Of a stretch of 64,000 bases of DNA, positions 36,374 to 43,390 are shown in pieces; position 1 is the first letter of the stretch; each line of letters opens with the position of its first letter. The DNA lies in assembly GCF_025151215.1 (NCBI RefSeq), contig NZ_CP102286.1, positions 1,798,001 through 1,862,000 on the forward strand, given 5' to 3'. This DNA comes from Parabacteroides merdae ATCC 43184. GTDB taxonomy: Bacteria > Bacteroidota > Bacteroidia > Bacteroidales > Tannerellaceae. Under the pieces are notes generated by a model that saw only the letters and a program-made list of their open reading frames with translations, did no database searches and had not been told where the DNA came from. The position numbers and the translations under genes are program-made.

Positions 36374-37177
36374 TATAAACAAACTCTACCATTATTCCTA
36401 TGCATATTCTTGTCTGCATGTGATCTGATCGATTACCATCCGTATGACGGCCGGCTCACCATTTCCGAACGCGATATCAACGACCACAACATCCCGCTTA
36501 TCGAGGCAGCAACAAAAGATAAAGACACGATCCGCTTCGTCCTGATGGGCGATACCCAACGTAGCTACGACGAGACAGAAGATTTCGTAAAACATATCAA
36601 TACTAAAAAAGACAGCATCGATTTCATCATACACGGAGGAGACTATACCGAGTTCGGCATGAAGAAAGAGTACGAGTGGACTGTCAATATCCTGTCGAAG
36701 CTCGATATCCCGTATGTCGGATTGATCGGTAACCATGACGTAATCGGCAATGGTGACCAGGTTTTCAACAAATTGTTCGGAGAAGAAAACTTTTCCTTTA
36801 TCGTCCGGGACGTCAAATTCGTTTGCCTCAATACCAATGCGATCGAATACGACTACTCCCACCCTGTCCCTGATTTCGGTTTTCTGAAAGAAGAGCTGCA
36901 AGACAGTACCCGGCATTACAGCCGCACGATCGTCGCCATGCATGCACGTCCCGGAAGCGAACAGTTCGATAACAATGTAAAAGACGTATTTCAGCTATAT
37001 ATCCGTGAATTTCCCTCTTTGCTGTTTTGCCTGAACGCACATAACCATCAGTTACAGGTGGAAGACCTTTTTGACGATGGGATCATCTACTACGGCTGTA
37101 GCAATATAGCCAAACGTAACTACCTATTATTTACCCTAACCCCGGACGGCTACACGTATGAAATTATCAATTTTTAA
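36371..37177 (+). CDS. Lipoprotein metallophosphoesterase
   Basis: A 268-residue lipoprotein (lipobox LSAC, Cys17) with a calcineurin-like fold. The metal motifs are MGDTQRSY (Gln replacing the usual His of DxH), HGGDYTEFG, GNHDVIGN, MHARPG and NAHNHQ. It lies directly after the inositol-lipid genes and overlaps the following gene by 20 bases. A phosphoesterase on the periplasmic side beside inositol phospholipid genes could remodel or degrade inositol phosphate headgroups; that is inference. It starts within a perfect palindrome that also covers its promoter, which suggests tight control. Its relation to BT_1522-1526-type clusters in other species is unknown to me. Confidence 0.85.
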   Translation: MYKQTLPLFLCIFLSACDLIDYHPYDGRLTISERDINDHNIPLIEAATKDKDTIRFVLMGDTQRSYDETEDFVKHINTKKDSIDFIIHGGDYTEFGMKKEYEWTVNILSKLDIPYVGLIGNHDVIGNGDQVFNKLFGEENFSFIVRDVKFVCLNTNAIEYDYSHPVPDFGFLKEELQDSTRHYSRTIVAMHARPGSEQFDNNVKDVFQLYIREFPSLLFCLNAHNHQLQVEDLFDDGIIYYGCSNIAKRNYLLFTLTPDGYTYEIINF

Positions 37178-37799
37178 ATGGATGCTCTTATTTCTTTTCC
37201 TGGCCGGCACTTTACAGGCACAGGAGGAAATCGAGGATGATGTGCGATATAAAAAACGCGTAGAAAAATATATATCCAGATGGGAAAAACTCATTCCCCA
37301 CTATACCAAGCTACAGTTCGCCGGATCAATGGGTATGCTTTCCCTCGGAACAGGTTGGAATTATTATCGTAATCACTGGGAAACAGATGTATATTTGGGG
37401 ATAGTTCCCCGCAACTCGGATCGCCATGCTATGGCAACCCTTACACTCAAACAGAATTATTACCCTTGGAACATCCGTATCGCCGACAAGTTATCTTTCG
37501 AACCTCTCGCCTGCGGTGTCTATATCAATACTCTTTTAGATCGCGATTTCTGGGGCAAGCAGCCGGACAAATATCCGCAAGGCTATTACTGGTTCTCTAC
37601 TCGCATCCGTACCCATGTTTTCATTGGAGAGCGATTCACATTGAAGCTAGACACAAAAAAGAGCTGGCATAAATCCATCTCTTTCTTTTACGAACTCAGT
37701 ACCTGTGACCTATATCTGATAAACAAGATCGGGAACGGTTATCTGAAACCCAAAGACTATCTGAGCCTCTCGTTCGGTCTCAAACTACAAATCTTGTAA
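37158..37799 (+). CDS. Exported protein of unknown function, probably outer membrane
   Basis: 213 residues with a signal peptide (MKLSIFKWMLLFLFLAGTLQAQ). A charged segment (EEIEDDVRYKKRVEKYISRWEKL) precedes a series of beta-strand-like stretches: LQFAGSMGMLSLGTGWNYY, WETDVYLGIVP, ATLTLKQNYYPWNIRI and a final DYLSLSFGLKLQIL. This looks like a small 8-strand barrel with an N-terminal helix. I do not recognise the family. The 20-base overlap with the phosphoesterase gene implies the two are translated together and act together. Confidence 0.75.
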   Translation: MKLSIFKWMLLFLFLAGTLQAQEEIEDDVRYKKRVEKYISRWEKLIPHYTKLQFAGSMGMLSLGTGWNYYRNHWETDVYLGIVPRNSDRHAMATLTLKQNYYPWNIRIADKLSFEPLACGVYINTLLDRDFWGKQPDKYPQGYYWFSTRIRTHVFIGERFTLKLDTKKSWHKSISFFYELSTCDLYLINKIGNGYLKPKDYLSLSFGLKLQIL

Positions 37800-37800
37800 A

Positions 37801-37838
37801 GCAAAAAACGGGAGGTGTCATTACGACAGCCTCCCGTT
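37801..37838 (-). terminator. Rho-independent terminator of the beta-barrel/DUF4136 unit
   Basis: On the minus strand AACGGGAGGCTGTC pairs with GACACCTCCCGTT around GTAAT, followed by TTTTTT. The stem may also stop plus-strand transcription from 37799. Confidence 0.88.
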
Positions 37839-37879
37839 CCCCATAAACTACATAAAACACTTAAAAGAACAAACTTCCA

Positions 37880-38518
37880 TTAGAAGGCAAGACCTAATCG
37901 GATGCCCCAGTTATTCAATCCATCGATCGAATAACTCAGGACTTCTCCTTTATTGGTTGCATAATTATAGTAGGCAGCGACATGCAGACCGATCTGTTTC
38001 TGAGGTGTAAAATACATAGTCATACCGATTTCGGGAGATACATAGAAACCCCAATTACGGTCGTATACTTTCATTACATTCATATAAGTCGACATTTCAC
38101 TATAGCTTGCACCTAACTGCACACCAGCATAAGGCTGGAACTGGCTTTCGGGAGCTACGTTGTAACGAAAAGCTGCACCAAAAGGCAACTGAAAGATAGA
38201 ATGCTGCTGATCAGAAGTGATGGCCGATGTAGAACTTACCGGCAACGTCTGACGGTCGATATACTTATTGTTGGTATGATAAGAGATAAATGCACCTACC
38301 GAGAAATTAGGAATTACATAATAACCGGCTTCCGCATGTGCTCCCCAACCACTTGTCTTGTCTGAGAAATCCTGGCTGAACGGAGAATTAATCTGCCAGT
38401 CAACATTAAAATACATGTTCTTTACAACCTGGGCACCAGCCAGGGAAGGTATCGCTAAACAGGCAACAAGTAAAGCGATTAATTTTATTGATTTATATAT
38501 CTTTTTCATAAGACTCAT
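37880..38518 (-). CDS. Outer-membrane beta-barrel protein (OMP_b-brl type)
   Basis: 212 residues. The signal peptide (MKKIYKSIKLIALLVACLAIPSLAGAQ) begins at the fourth residue; a start at 38509 is equally possible. Strand-like segments HAEAGYYVIPNFSVGAFISY, LPFGAAFRYNVAPESQFQPY, LQLGAS-type turns and the C-terminal NNWGIRLGLAF mark a small 8-strand porin-like barrel. It lies 24 bases after the DUF4136 lipoprotein gene and ends at a strong terminator, so the two form one unit. The function is unknown. Confidence 0.8.
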   Translation of the reverse strand: MSLMKKIYKSIKLIALLVACLAIPSLAGAQVVKNMYFNVDWQINSPFSQDFSDKTSGWGAHAEAGYYVIPNFSVGAFISYHTNNKYIDRQTLPVSSTSAITSDQQHSIFQLPFGAAFRYNVAPESQFQPYAGVQLGASYSEMSTYMNVMKVYDRNWGFYVSPEIGMTMYFTPQKQIGLHVAAYYNYATNKGEVLSYSIDGLNNWGIRLGLAF

Positions 38519-38542
38519 ATTTATCTTTTAATTCGCGTTTAA

Positions 38543-39196
38543 TTATTTTTTCAGGTACGGTGACTGTACAAAAGCCTGCTCAATAGCACGAGTAGAAAGT
38601 TCGATATTTACCTTGTCGGAACCGGACAGCAAGCCAGTCATGTAAGCAGTCCAGAGAACCGGAAGTTTAGCATCTGCAGATTTTGGCAGCGGAGCTTTCA
38701 AATTGACCAGTTCAACCAATAAAGAACCTACGCTATAGCTGTATACAACAGGATACGGATAATACCATCCATTCCATGCGCCAGTCCAGTTACCCCAGTA
38801 GCCATACCACCAGTTATATCCCGGATACCCCCACCACCAGTAAGGATTGTCATGATAGTTTGTAAAGTAATTTACATTTTTCACAAAAGAAACCTGCAAA
38901 CCCAAATCCGCAGATTCTTTATCCGATGCACGTGTGTAACCACGGCCTTCCATGCCACTAACCAAAGTAGAGACGATATCGTCAGCTTCTGTTGCACTCC
39001 AGAATTCCGGTTTTTCACTGCTACCGATAACCATTACACTATCAGGGATGTAGAAAGTTGTAAAGGATTCGAAATTAGCATCCTTGTTGTGATCAGTGAA
39101 TACTACGAAATCATCGCTTAGTTTTGACATGTCTGGATCCTTCTGGCAAGACGCCAGTAAAAGAACCAATAAGAAAAAAGGAAGAATCTTTTTCAT
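38543..39196 (-). CDS. DUF4136-family lipoprotein
   Basis: 217 residues from the ATG at 39196; a TTG three codons upstream is less likely. The lipobox is LLASC (Cys17). FTTFYIPDSVMVIG, VSTLVSGMEGRGYTRAS and ADLGLQVSFVKN match the DUF4136 pattern. An aromatic stretch rich in W, Y and G (NPYWWWGYPGYNWWYGYWGN, about 120-140) precedes the conserved SVGSLLVELVNLK and ILW-TAYMTG-like end. DUF4136 proteins are periplasmic-side lipoproteins without a firm function. It is co-transcribed with the barrel protein. Confidence 0.85.
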   Translation of the reverse strand: MKKILPFFLLVLLLASCQKDPDMSKLSDDFVVFTDHNKDANFESFTTFYIPDSVMVIGSSEKPEFWSATEADDIVSTLVSGMEGRGYTRASDKESADLGLQVSFVKNVNYFTNYHDNPYWWWGYPGYNWWYGYWGNWTGAWNGWYYPYPVVYSYSVGSLLVELVNLKAPLPKSADAKLPVLWTAYMTGLLSGSDKVNIELSTRAIEQAFVQSPYLKK

Positions 39197-39374
39197 CTCA
39201 TTCAACGTTTAAAACAGTTTATACTATTATTTATGCACTTATATATAAGTTACTATTTAAACAACATGAACTAAAAAAGGTTTGCATTCTCCCTTTTCAA
39301 GAGTGTTAATTAACTTGTCTGAAGATTTTAGAACGGTTATAAACGACTGTTAATGAACACAGCAATCTCGTGTA

Positions 39375-39647
39375 TTATCCAGTGATAAGGCCGTCCATTC
39401 TTAGTGGACAGTAGTGCATCGGGGTATATTTTAATCCATCTGTTTCCTGTTCTTCAGAAGTCTTTGAAAAGCCTAAACTTTCATAGAACTTCACAGCGTA
39501 TGACGATGAATTGACAGTTATCTGCATTTGAAGCTGATCGGCATAGACAGAATCAAACATTTCACCTATTACTTCAATAAGTTTTTGATTTTCAATAAAA
39601 TTTTGCCCATACTTCAACCAACGATTTGCAAAACTTTTGAATTTATT
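39375..39647 (-). pseudogene. C-terminal remnant of a second GNAT acetyltransferase, in frame after the upstream GNAT stop
   Basis: Directly behind the TGA (39648-39650) of the intact GNAT gene, the same frame stays open for 90 codons. The C-terminal part (YADQLQMQITVNSSSYAVKF then YESLGFSKTSEEQ) is a clear GNAT C-terminal half with the AVxFYExLGF motif, but there is no N-terminal half and no acetyl-CoA loop. It is either a decayed tandem copy joined to the first gene or a readthrough extension. I favour decay. Confidence 0.65.
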
Positions 39648-40145
39648 TCATTTGCTCAGATTCTTTGCCATCCAAAAATTGGTGAGAGAAAGCTGATTTG
39701 CTCTCCGTTTTTGTTCTTCCGTTACTATATACCCCCTTTGTTCAAAGAATGGACGGGCTGTTAAACTTACTTCTGATGTAATCCGTATGATTCCTGTTGC
39801 AGTTGCATACCGTTCTATTTCATTTAGAAGTATCGTAGCAATACCTTTACCTTGAAAATCTTTATGAACAAACATAGAATGCAAATAACCTTGTTGGGTA
39901 ATGGATGCAAAGCCGACAACCTGTAACTGTTGATTAGTTGCTACAATGAAAAAATGCGTTCTAATCATTTCTTTTATATGGGAGATATCGTTTCCGCACG
40001 ATGCCCAATCTTCCACTTCTGCTTTTGAATAATCACGCCTGTTTATATTGAGGACTGTATCTTGAAATAAGTCTTTGAGCTCAAGGACATCAGCAGGTTG
40101 GGCAATTCTAATTGTAAAATCTGTATTCATATTCTTAACACTCAT
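39648..40145 (-). CDS. GNAT-family N-acetyltransferase
   Basis: Transfers acetyl from acetyl-CoA to an amine in the cytoplasm. 165 residues. The N-terminal IRIAQPADVLELKDLFQDTV leads to VVGFASITQQGYLHSMFVHK (strand 4), then the acetyl-CoA loop DFQGKGIATILLNEIE and SLTARPFFEQRGYIV. It is complete. The region after its stop continues open in the same frame and encodes a GNAT remnant. The substrate is unknown. Confidence 0.88.
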   Translation of the reverse strand: MSVKNMNTDFTIRIAQPADVLELKDLFQDTVLNINRRDYSKAEVEDWASCGNDISHIKEMIRTHFFIVATNQQLQVVGFASITQQGYLHSMFVHKDFQGKGIATILLNEIERYATATGIIRITSEVSLTARPFFEQRGYIVTEEQKRRANQLSLTNFWMAKNLSK

Positions 40146-40285
40146 ATTATCTATGGCAAGGCTTTATATACTTGATAATTGCTATTTATCAATAGTTATC
40201 AAACACTACAATACAAATATATGGACATTTCTCAGATAAACATGTTTTATTACCGGTTTATGTTTAAGTAGATGTGTTTATCGTC

Positions 40286-40320
40286 AAAAAAAGGGATGCC
40301 CGGCTTTCGGACATCCCTTT
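40286..40320 (-). terminator. Terminator after the OmpA-family gene
   Basis: On the minus strand AAAGGGATGTCCG pairs with CGGGCATCCCTTT, followed by a T run. It is short of perfect by one base. Confidence 0.88.
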
Positions 40321-40344
40321 CTTGATTCTGCTTTCTATTATTTC

Positions 40345-41028
40345 TTATCGCAAAGTTCCTTGCTGTGCTTCCTGTACCATTTTTGAGTTGGGAAGGATAA
40401 GGATTTCTACTCGGCGGTTCAAAGCACGTCCCTCAGGAGTGCTGTTATCGGCAACCGGTTCATGTACTCCCTTGCCTTCATAAGTCATGCGCTTACTGCT
40501 CACACCTTGGTCTTCCATCAGATAATCGAATACGCTCTTTGCACGTTTTTCTGACAACGTCTGATTATAATCAACTTTTCCTGTATTATCCGTATGTCCT
40601 ATGATTTTTATGTCCGTATCCGGATTTGCATTCAAACTGGCAGCCAAGTCACGCAACGCACTCTTGGAAGCGGCACTGACAGTGCTTGAATTGGTTGCGA
40701 ACAAGATACCCGAATCAAACGTAACCTTCAGTGCCTCGCCATTATTAATGGTTTCGACAGTCGTTTCTTCCGGCAACGTAGCTTCCAATTCCTTCTTCTG
40801 TTTGTCCATCTTTTTACCGATTAGGGCACCTGCAGTACCGCCCACGGCAGCACCGATTATCGAACCCAATGCAGTATTACCAGCCAAAGCACCGACTCCG
40901 GCACCTACAGCCGCACCTCCGCCGACTCCGATAGCCGTACCTTTAGCGGTATTATTCCATGTTCCACAACTCGTAAAAACGACTGCCATACAAAGCAGTA
41001 AAACTGATAACAACTTAAAATTTCTCAT
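40345..41028 (-). CDS. OmpA-family peptidoglycan-associated lipoprotein with glycine zipper
   Basis: 227 residues, outer-membrane lipoprotein (lipobox VFTSC, Cys21). A glycine-zipper region (GTAIGVGGGAAVGAGVGALA and AAVGGTAGALIGKKM, about 30-75) is followed by an OmpA domain (about 105-215) with HTDNTGKVDYNQTLSEKRAK and GRALNRRVEIL, which bind diaminopimelate in peptidoglycan. It anchors the outer membrane to the wall. It is monocistronic with a strong terminator. Confidence 0.93.
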   Translation of the reverse strand: MRNFKLLSVLLLCMAVVFTSCGTWNNTAKGTAIGVGGGAAVGAGVGALAGNTALGSIIGAAVGGTAGALIGKKMDKQKKELEATLPEETTVETINNGEALKVTFDSGILFATNSSTVSAASKSALRDLAASLNANPDTDIKIIGHTDNTGKVDYNQTLSEKRAKSVFDYLMEDQGVSSKRMTYEGKGVHEPVADNSTPEGRALNRRVEILILPNSKMVQEAQQGTLR

Positions 41029-41073
41029 CTTCTTATTCTTTTATAAACTATATTGTAACTATACAACAGTCTA

Positions 41074-41400
41074 TTAATCGAACATGTTGATGGAATCGCA
41101 ATATTCAAGTTCTCCCTGTACAATAAAAGTGATGTCTTCAGGTGAGAACTTGCCTACACCGTCTTTTTGCGCATTCTTTACAACAAACCCGATCAATTCA
41201 TCTTCATCAATATCAATTTCAGCATTGTCATCGGAATTTTCATCAAGGAAACCCTTCGACTCATAAAATTCATAAATCAGATCCACAATATAATTAATAT
41301 CGTCATTACTGAATTTTCCTTTCAATTCCTGGGGAAGATAGTTCTGGATAAATGCTACAGAATCATCTTCATCATAAATTAAATCATCTTTGTCACTCAT
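41074..41400 (-). CDS. Acidic protein of unknown function
   Basis: 108 residues, strongly acidic, with no signal peptide. It looks like a duplication: SVAFIQNYLPQELKGKFSND then DDINYIVDLIYEFYESKGF, and LIGFVVKNAQKDGVGKFSPE then DITFIVQGELEY share the pattern 'hydrophobic-x-K-GKFSxxDIxxIV'. The linker is ENSDDNAEIDIDEDE. I do not recognise a family. A TATGTTTG box lies 31 bases upstream of the ATG. It is probably a cytoplasmic helical adaptor. Confidence 0.75.
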   Translation of the reverse strand: MSDKDDLIYDEDDSVAFIQNYLPQELKGKFSNDDINYIVDLIYEFYESKGFLDENSDDNAEIDIDEDELIGFVVKNAQKDGVGKFSPEDITFIVQGELEYCDSINMFD

Positions 41401-41430
41401 ATCTTTTTAATTTTTGGTTGATAGATGCTA

Positions 41431-41438
41431 CAAACATA
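41431..41438 (-). promoter_or_regulatory. -7 box for the acidic protein gene
   Basis: TATGTTTG on the minus strand; a second TATTTTTG lies at 41441-41448. Confidence 0.35.
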
Positions 41439-41501
41439 AACAAAAATATTCGTTATCCATACAGGTACTCAAAAAAATCAATTCGAATCTTAAACAGGTT
41501 C

Positions 41502-41561
41502 CTAATGCATAGCTTTACGAGGACTAACCCTATGCATTAGCCTCCGTAACGCATAGGGTTA
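41502..41561. repeat. Two mutually exclusive hairpins downstream of recQ
   Basis: CTAATGCATAG (41502-41512) pairs with CTATGCATTAG (41530-41540). TAACCCTATGC (41525-41535) pairs with GCATAGGGTTA (41551-41561). Both are perfect 11-base stems and share 41530-41535, so only one can form at a time. There is no clear U-tract. Confidence 0.65.
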
Positions 41562-41575
41562 AGTTGAACCACCTT

Positions 41576-43282
41576 TTACCGCTTCTGCAAGCAATTATCA
41601 CAACATCCGCATCGTGTCCCTTCCATACCGAAATATTCGGAAATAAACTCCTGACGGCAACCGTGAGTCTCAAGATATTCCGCCACCTTTTCAATTCGCA
41701 TTTTGAAAGCAGCCAAACGATTTTCATAAGATGCAGTCGTAATGACAAGACGGTCCAAAGGGACGCGGATCATCTTAAAAGTGATCCGGGGTTCTTTTCG
41801 AGGAGGGACATAATAGAAGCCGACATTCCGCAGATACCCTAAGACTTTCGCCACCTCACGAGCTTCCAGCCCGGTTTTTCGCGCCAGCATATCGACACTG
41901 ACGAAAACCCCGGTAGAAAAAAGACCTTCATAATTTCGTAAAACCTCAACAGCGACTTTGGCTGCCGGAGAATCGTCACTCAGGAAACGATCCATCATCC
42001 AACGAGGTTGGTCATACCGCAGATAAGGTTGTGAATTAGGATAGGGTTCAAAAGTAAGATAGTTCGACAAAGATAAAATTTCAAGAGAAGAACGTAAACG
42101 ACCTTTATCGAAATGCCAATCTCTCAAAAATTCCGGTTCGTCGAGATAGACCGACACCCCTTCCCCATCACCTTCCGCGATCTGGAAACGGTTGCACAAA
42201 GCTTCATAAACCCGTTTGATATATTCGATTGTCGGGAAAGCATTGGAAGGACGCCTTTTTATATCCGTTATGTCCTGCGGTCCCAACAAAGCGACAGCGT
42301 AGGCCCGTTTCCCGTCACGACCAGCACGTCCCGCCTCTTGGTAATAAGCCTCCATCGAGTCAGGAAACTCCGTGTGGATCACCACACGCACGTCCCCTTT
42401 ATCAATCCCCATTCCGAACGCGTTAGTGGCAACCAGCACACGCGTAAATCCTTTTACCCAATCGGCCTGCCGCTCTGTCTTCAGAACCGGGTCCAGGCCA
42501 GCATGGAAATATTCAGCAGAAATGCCCGCCGCCCGTAATTTTCCGGCATATTCTTCCACTCCTTTGCGGGTACGGCTGTAGATCACCGCGGAGCCGGGTA
42601 CGGCAGATAAGATATGACAAATTTCCTTTAATTTATTGTCTGTCTTACGAACTACAAACGAAAGATTCTTCCGCTCGAAAGAGGTCTTGAATATCCTATA
42701 TCCTTTGCGAAAATGGAGCTGCTCGCAGATATCGGCAACCACAGCTGCCGTGGCTGAAGCTGTTACGGCAATTACCTGAACATGCGGTATGGCATCGCGG
42801 ATATCCGCAATCAAACGGTAATCCCTACGAAAATCGTTTCCCCATTGAGAGATACAGTGCGCCTCATCCACAACCAGCAAATTCACTTTGCTGGACAACG
42901 TCTTCAACTTCTCCTGAAACAGTTCGGAAGAAATACGTTCAGGAGAAATGTAAAGGAACTTATAATCTCCCAAGATACAATTATCCAGTTGTTGCAAAAT
43001 CTCCCAATGCGGCATTTCGGAACTGATAAACGCCGACAGAATCCCTCGCTTTTGCAGGTTCTTCACCTGGTCCTTCATTAAAGCAACAAGCGGACTGATC
43101 ACAAGGCAAATACCCGGATTCGCCAATGCAGGCACCTGGAAGGTAATGGATTTACCTCCTCCCGTCGGCATAAGCGCCAATGTATCATGCCCGGACAGAA
43201 TACTGTCTATGACTTCTGCCTGTCCCGGCCGGAACCCGTCATAGCCCCAGTAGTGCTTCAGAACTTGTAATGGATGGTGCAT
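41576..43282 (-). CDS. recQ: RecQ-family ATP-dependent DNA helicase
   Basis: A 3'-5' DNA helicase of 568 residues; the ATG at 43282 is preferred over a TTG two codons earlier. Motif 0 is YDGFRPGQAEVI, Walker A MPTGGGKS (about 38-45), the DEAH box VDEAHCISQWG (about 137-147), SAT-like VTASAT and motif VI QEAGRAGRDG. Instead of zinc site, winged helix and HRDC, the C-terminus has winged-helix-like segments and only then a cysteine cluster (HGCRQEF and CGCCDNC) at the very end. No HRDC domain is present. A TATCTTTG box lies 16 bases upstream of the start. Confidence 0.9.
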   Translation of the reverse strand: MHHPLQVLKHYWGYDGFRPGQAEVIDSILSGHDTLALMPTGGGKSITFQVPALANPGICLVISPLVALMKDQVKNLQKRGILSAFISSEMPHWEILQQLDNCILGDYKFLYISPERISSELFQEKLKTLSSKVNLLVVDEAHCISQWGNDFRRDYRLIADIRDAIPHVQVIAVTASATAAVVADICEQLHFRKGYRIFKTSFERKNLSFVVRKTDNKLKEICHILSAVPGSAVIYSRTRKGVEEYAGKLRAAGISAEYFHAGLDPVLKTERQADWVKGFTRVLVATNAFGMGIDKGDVRVVIHTEFPDSMEAYYQEAGRAGRDGKRAYAVALLGPQDITDIKRRPSNAFPTIEYIKRVYEALCNRFQIAEGDGEGVSVYLDEPEFLRDWHFDKGRLRSSLEILSLSNYLTFEPYPNSQPYLRYDQPRWMMDRFLSDDSPAAKVAVEVLRNYEGLFSTGVFVSVDMLARKTGLEAREVAKVLGYLRNVGFYYVPPRKEPRITFKMIRVPLDRLVITTASYENRLAAFKMRIEKVAEYLETHGCRQEFISEYFGMEGTRCGCCDNCLQKR

Positions 43283-43297
43283 ATTCAAATGTTTTCA

Positions 43298-43305
43298 CAA
43301 AGATA
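43298..43305 (-). promoter_or_regulatory. -7 box for recQ
   Basis: TATCTTTG on the minus strand, giving a leader of about 10 bases. Confidence 0.4.
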
Positions 43306-43321
43306 GAACATCCGGACCAAC

Positions 43322-43357
43322 AAAAAAAGGCCTACTCCTTTTGGGAGCAGAGCCTTT
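43322..43357 (-). terminator. Terminator after clpB
   Basis: On the minus strand AAAGGCTCTGCTCC pairs with GGAGTAGGCCTTT around CAAAA, followed by TTTT. Confidence 0.85.
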
Positions 43358-43390
43358 CACATAAACATATATCAATCCAACCATCTTCGG

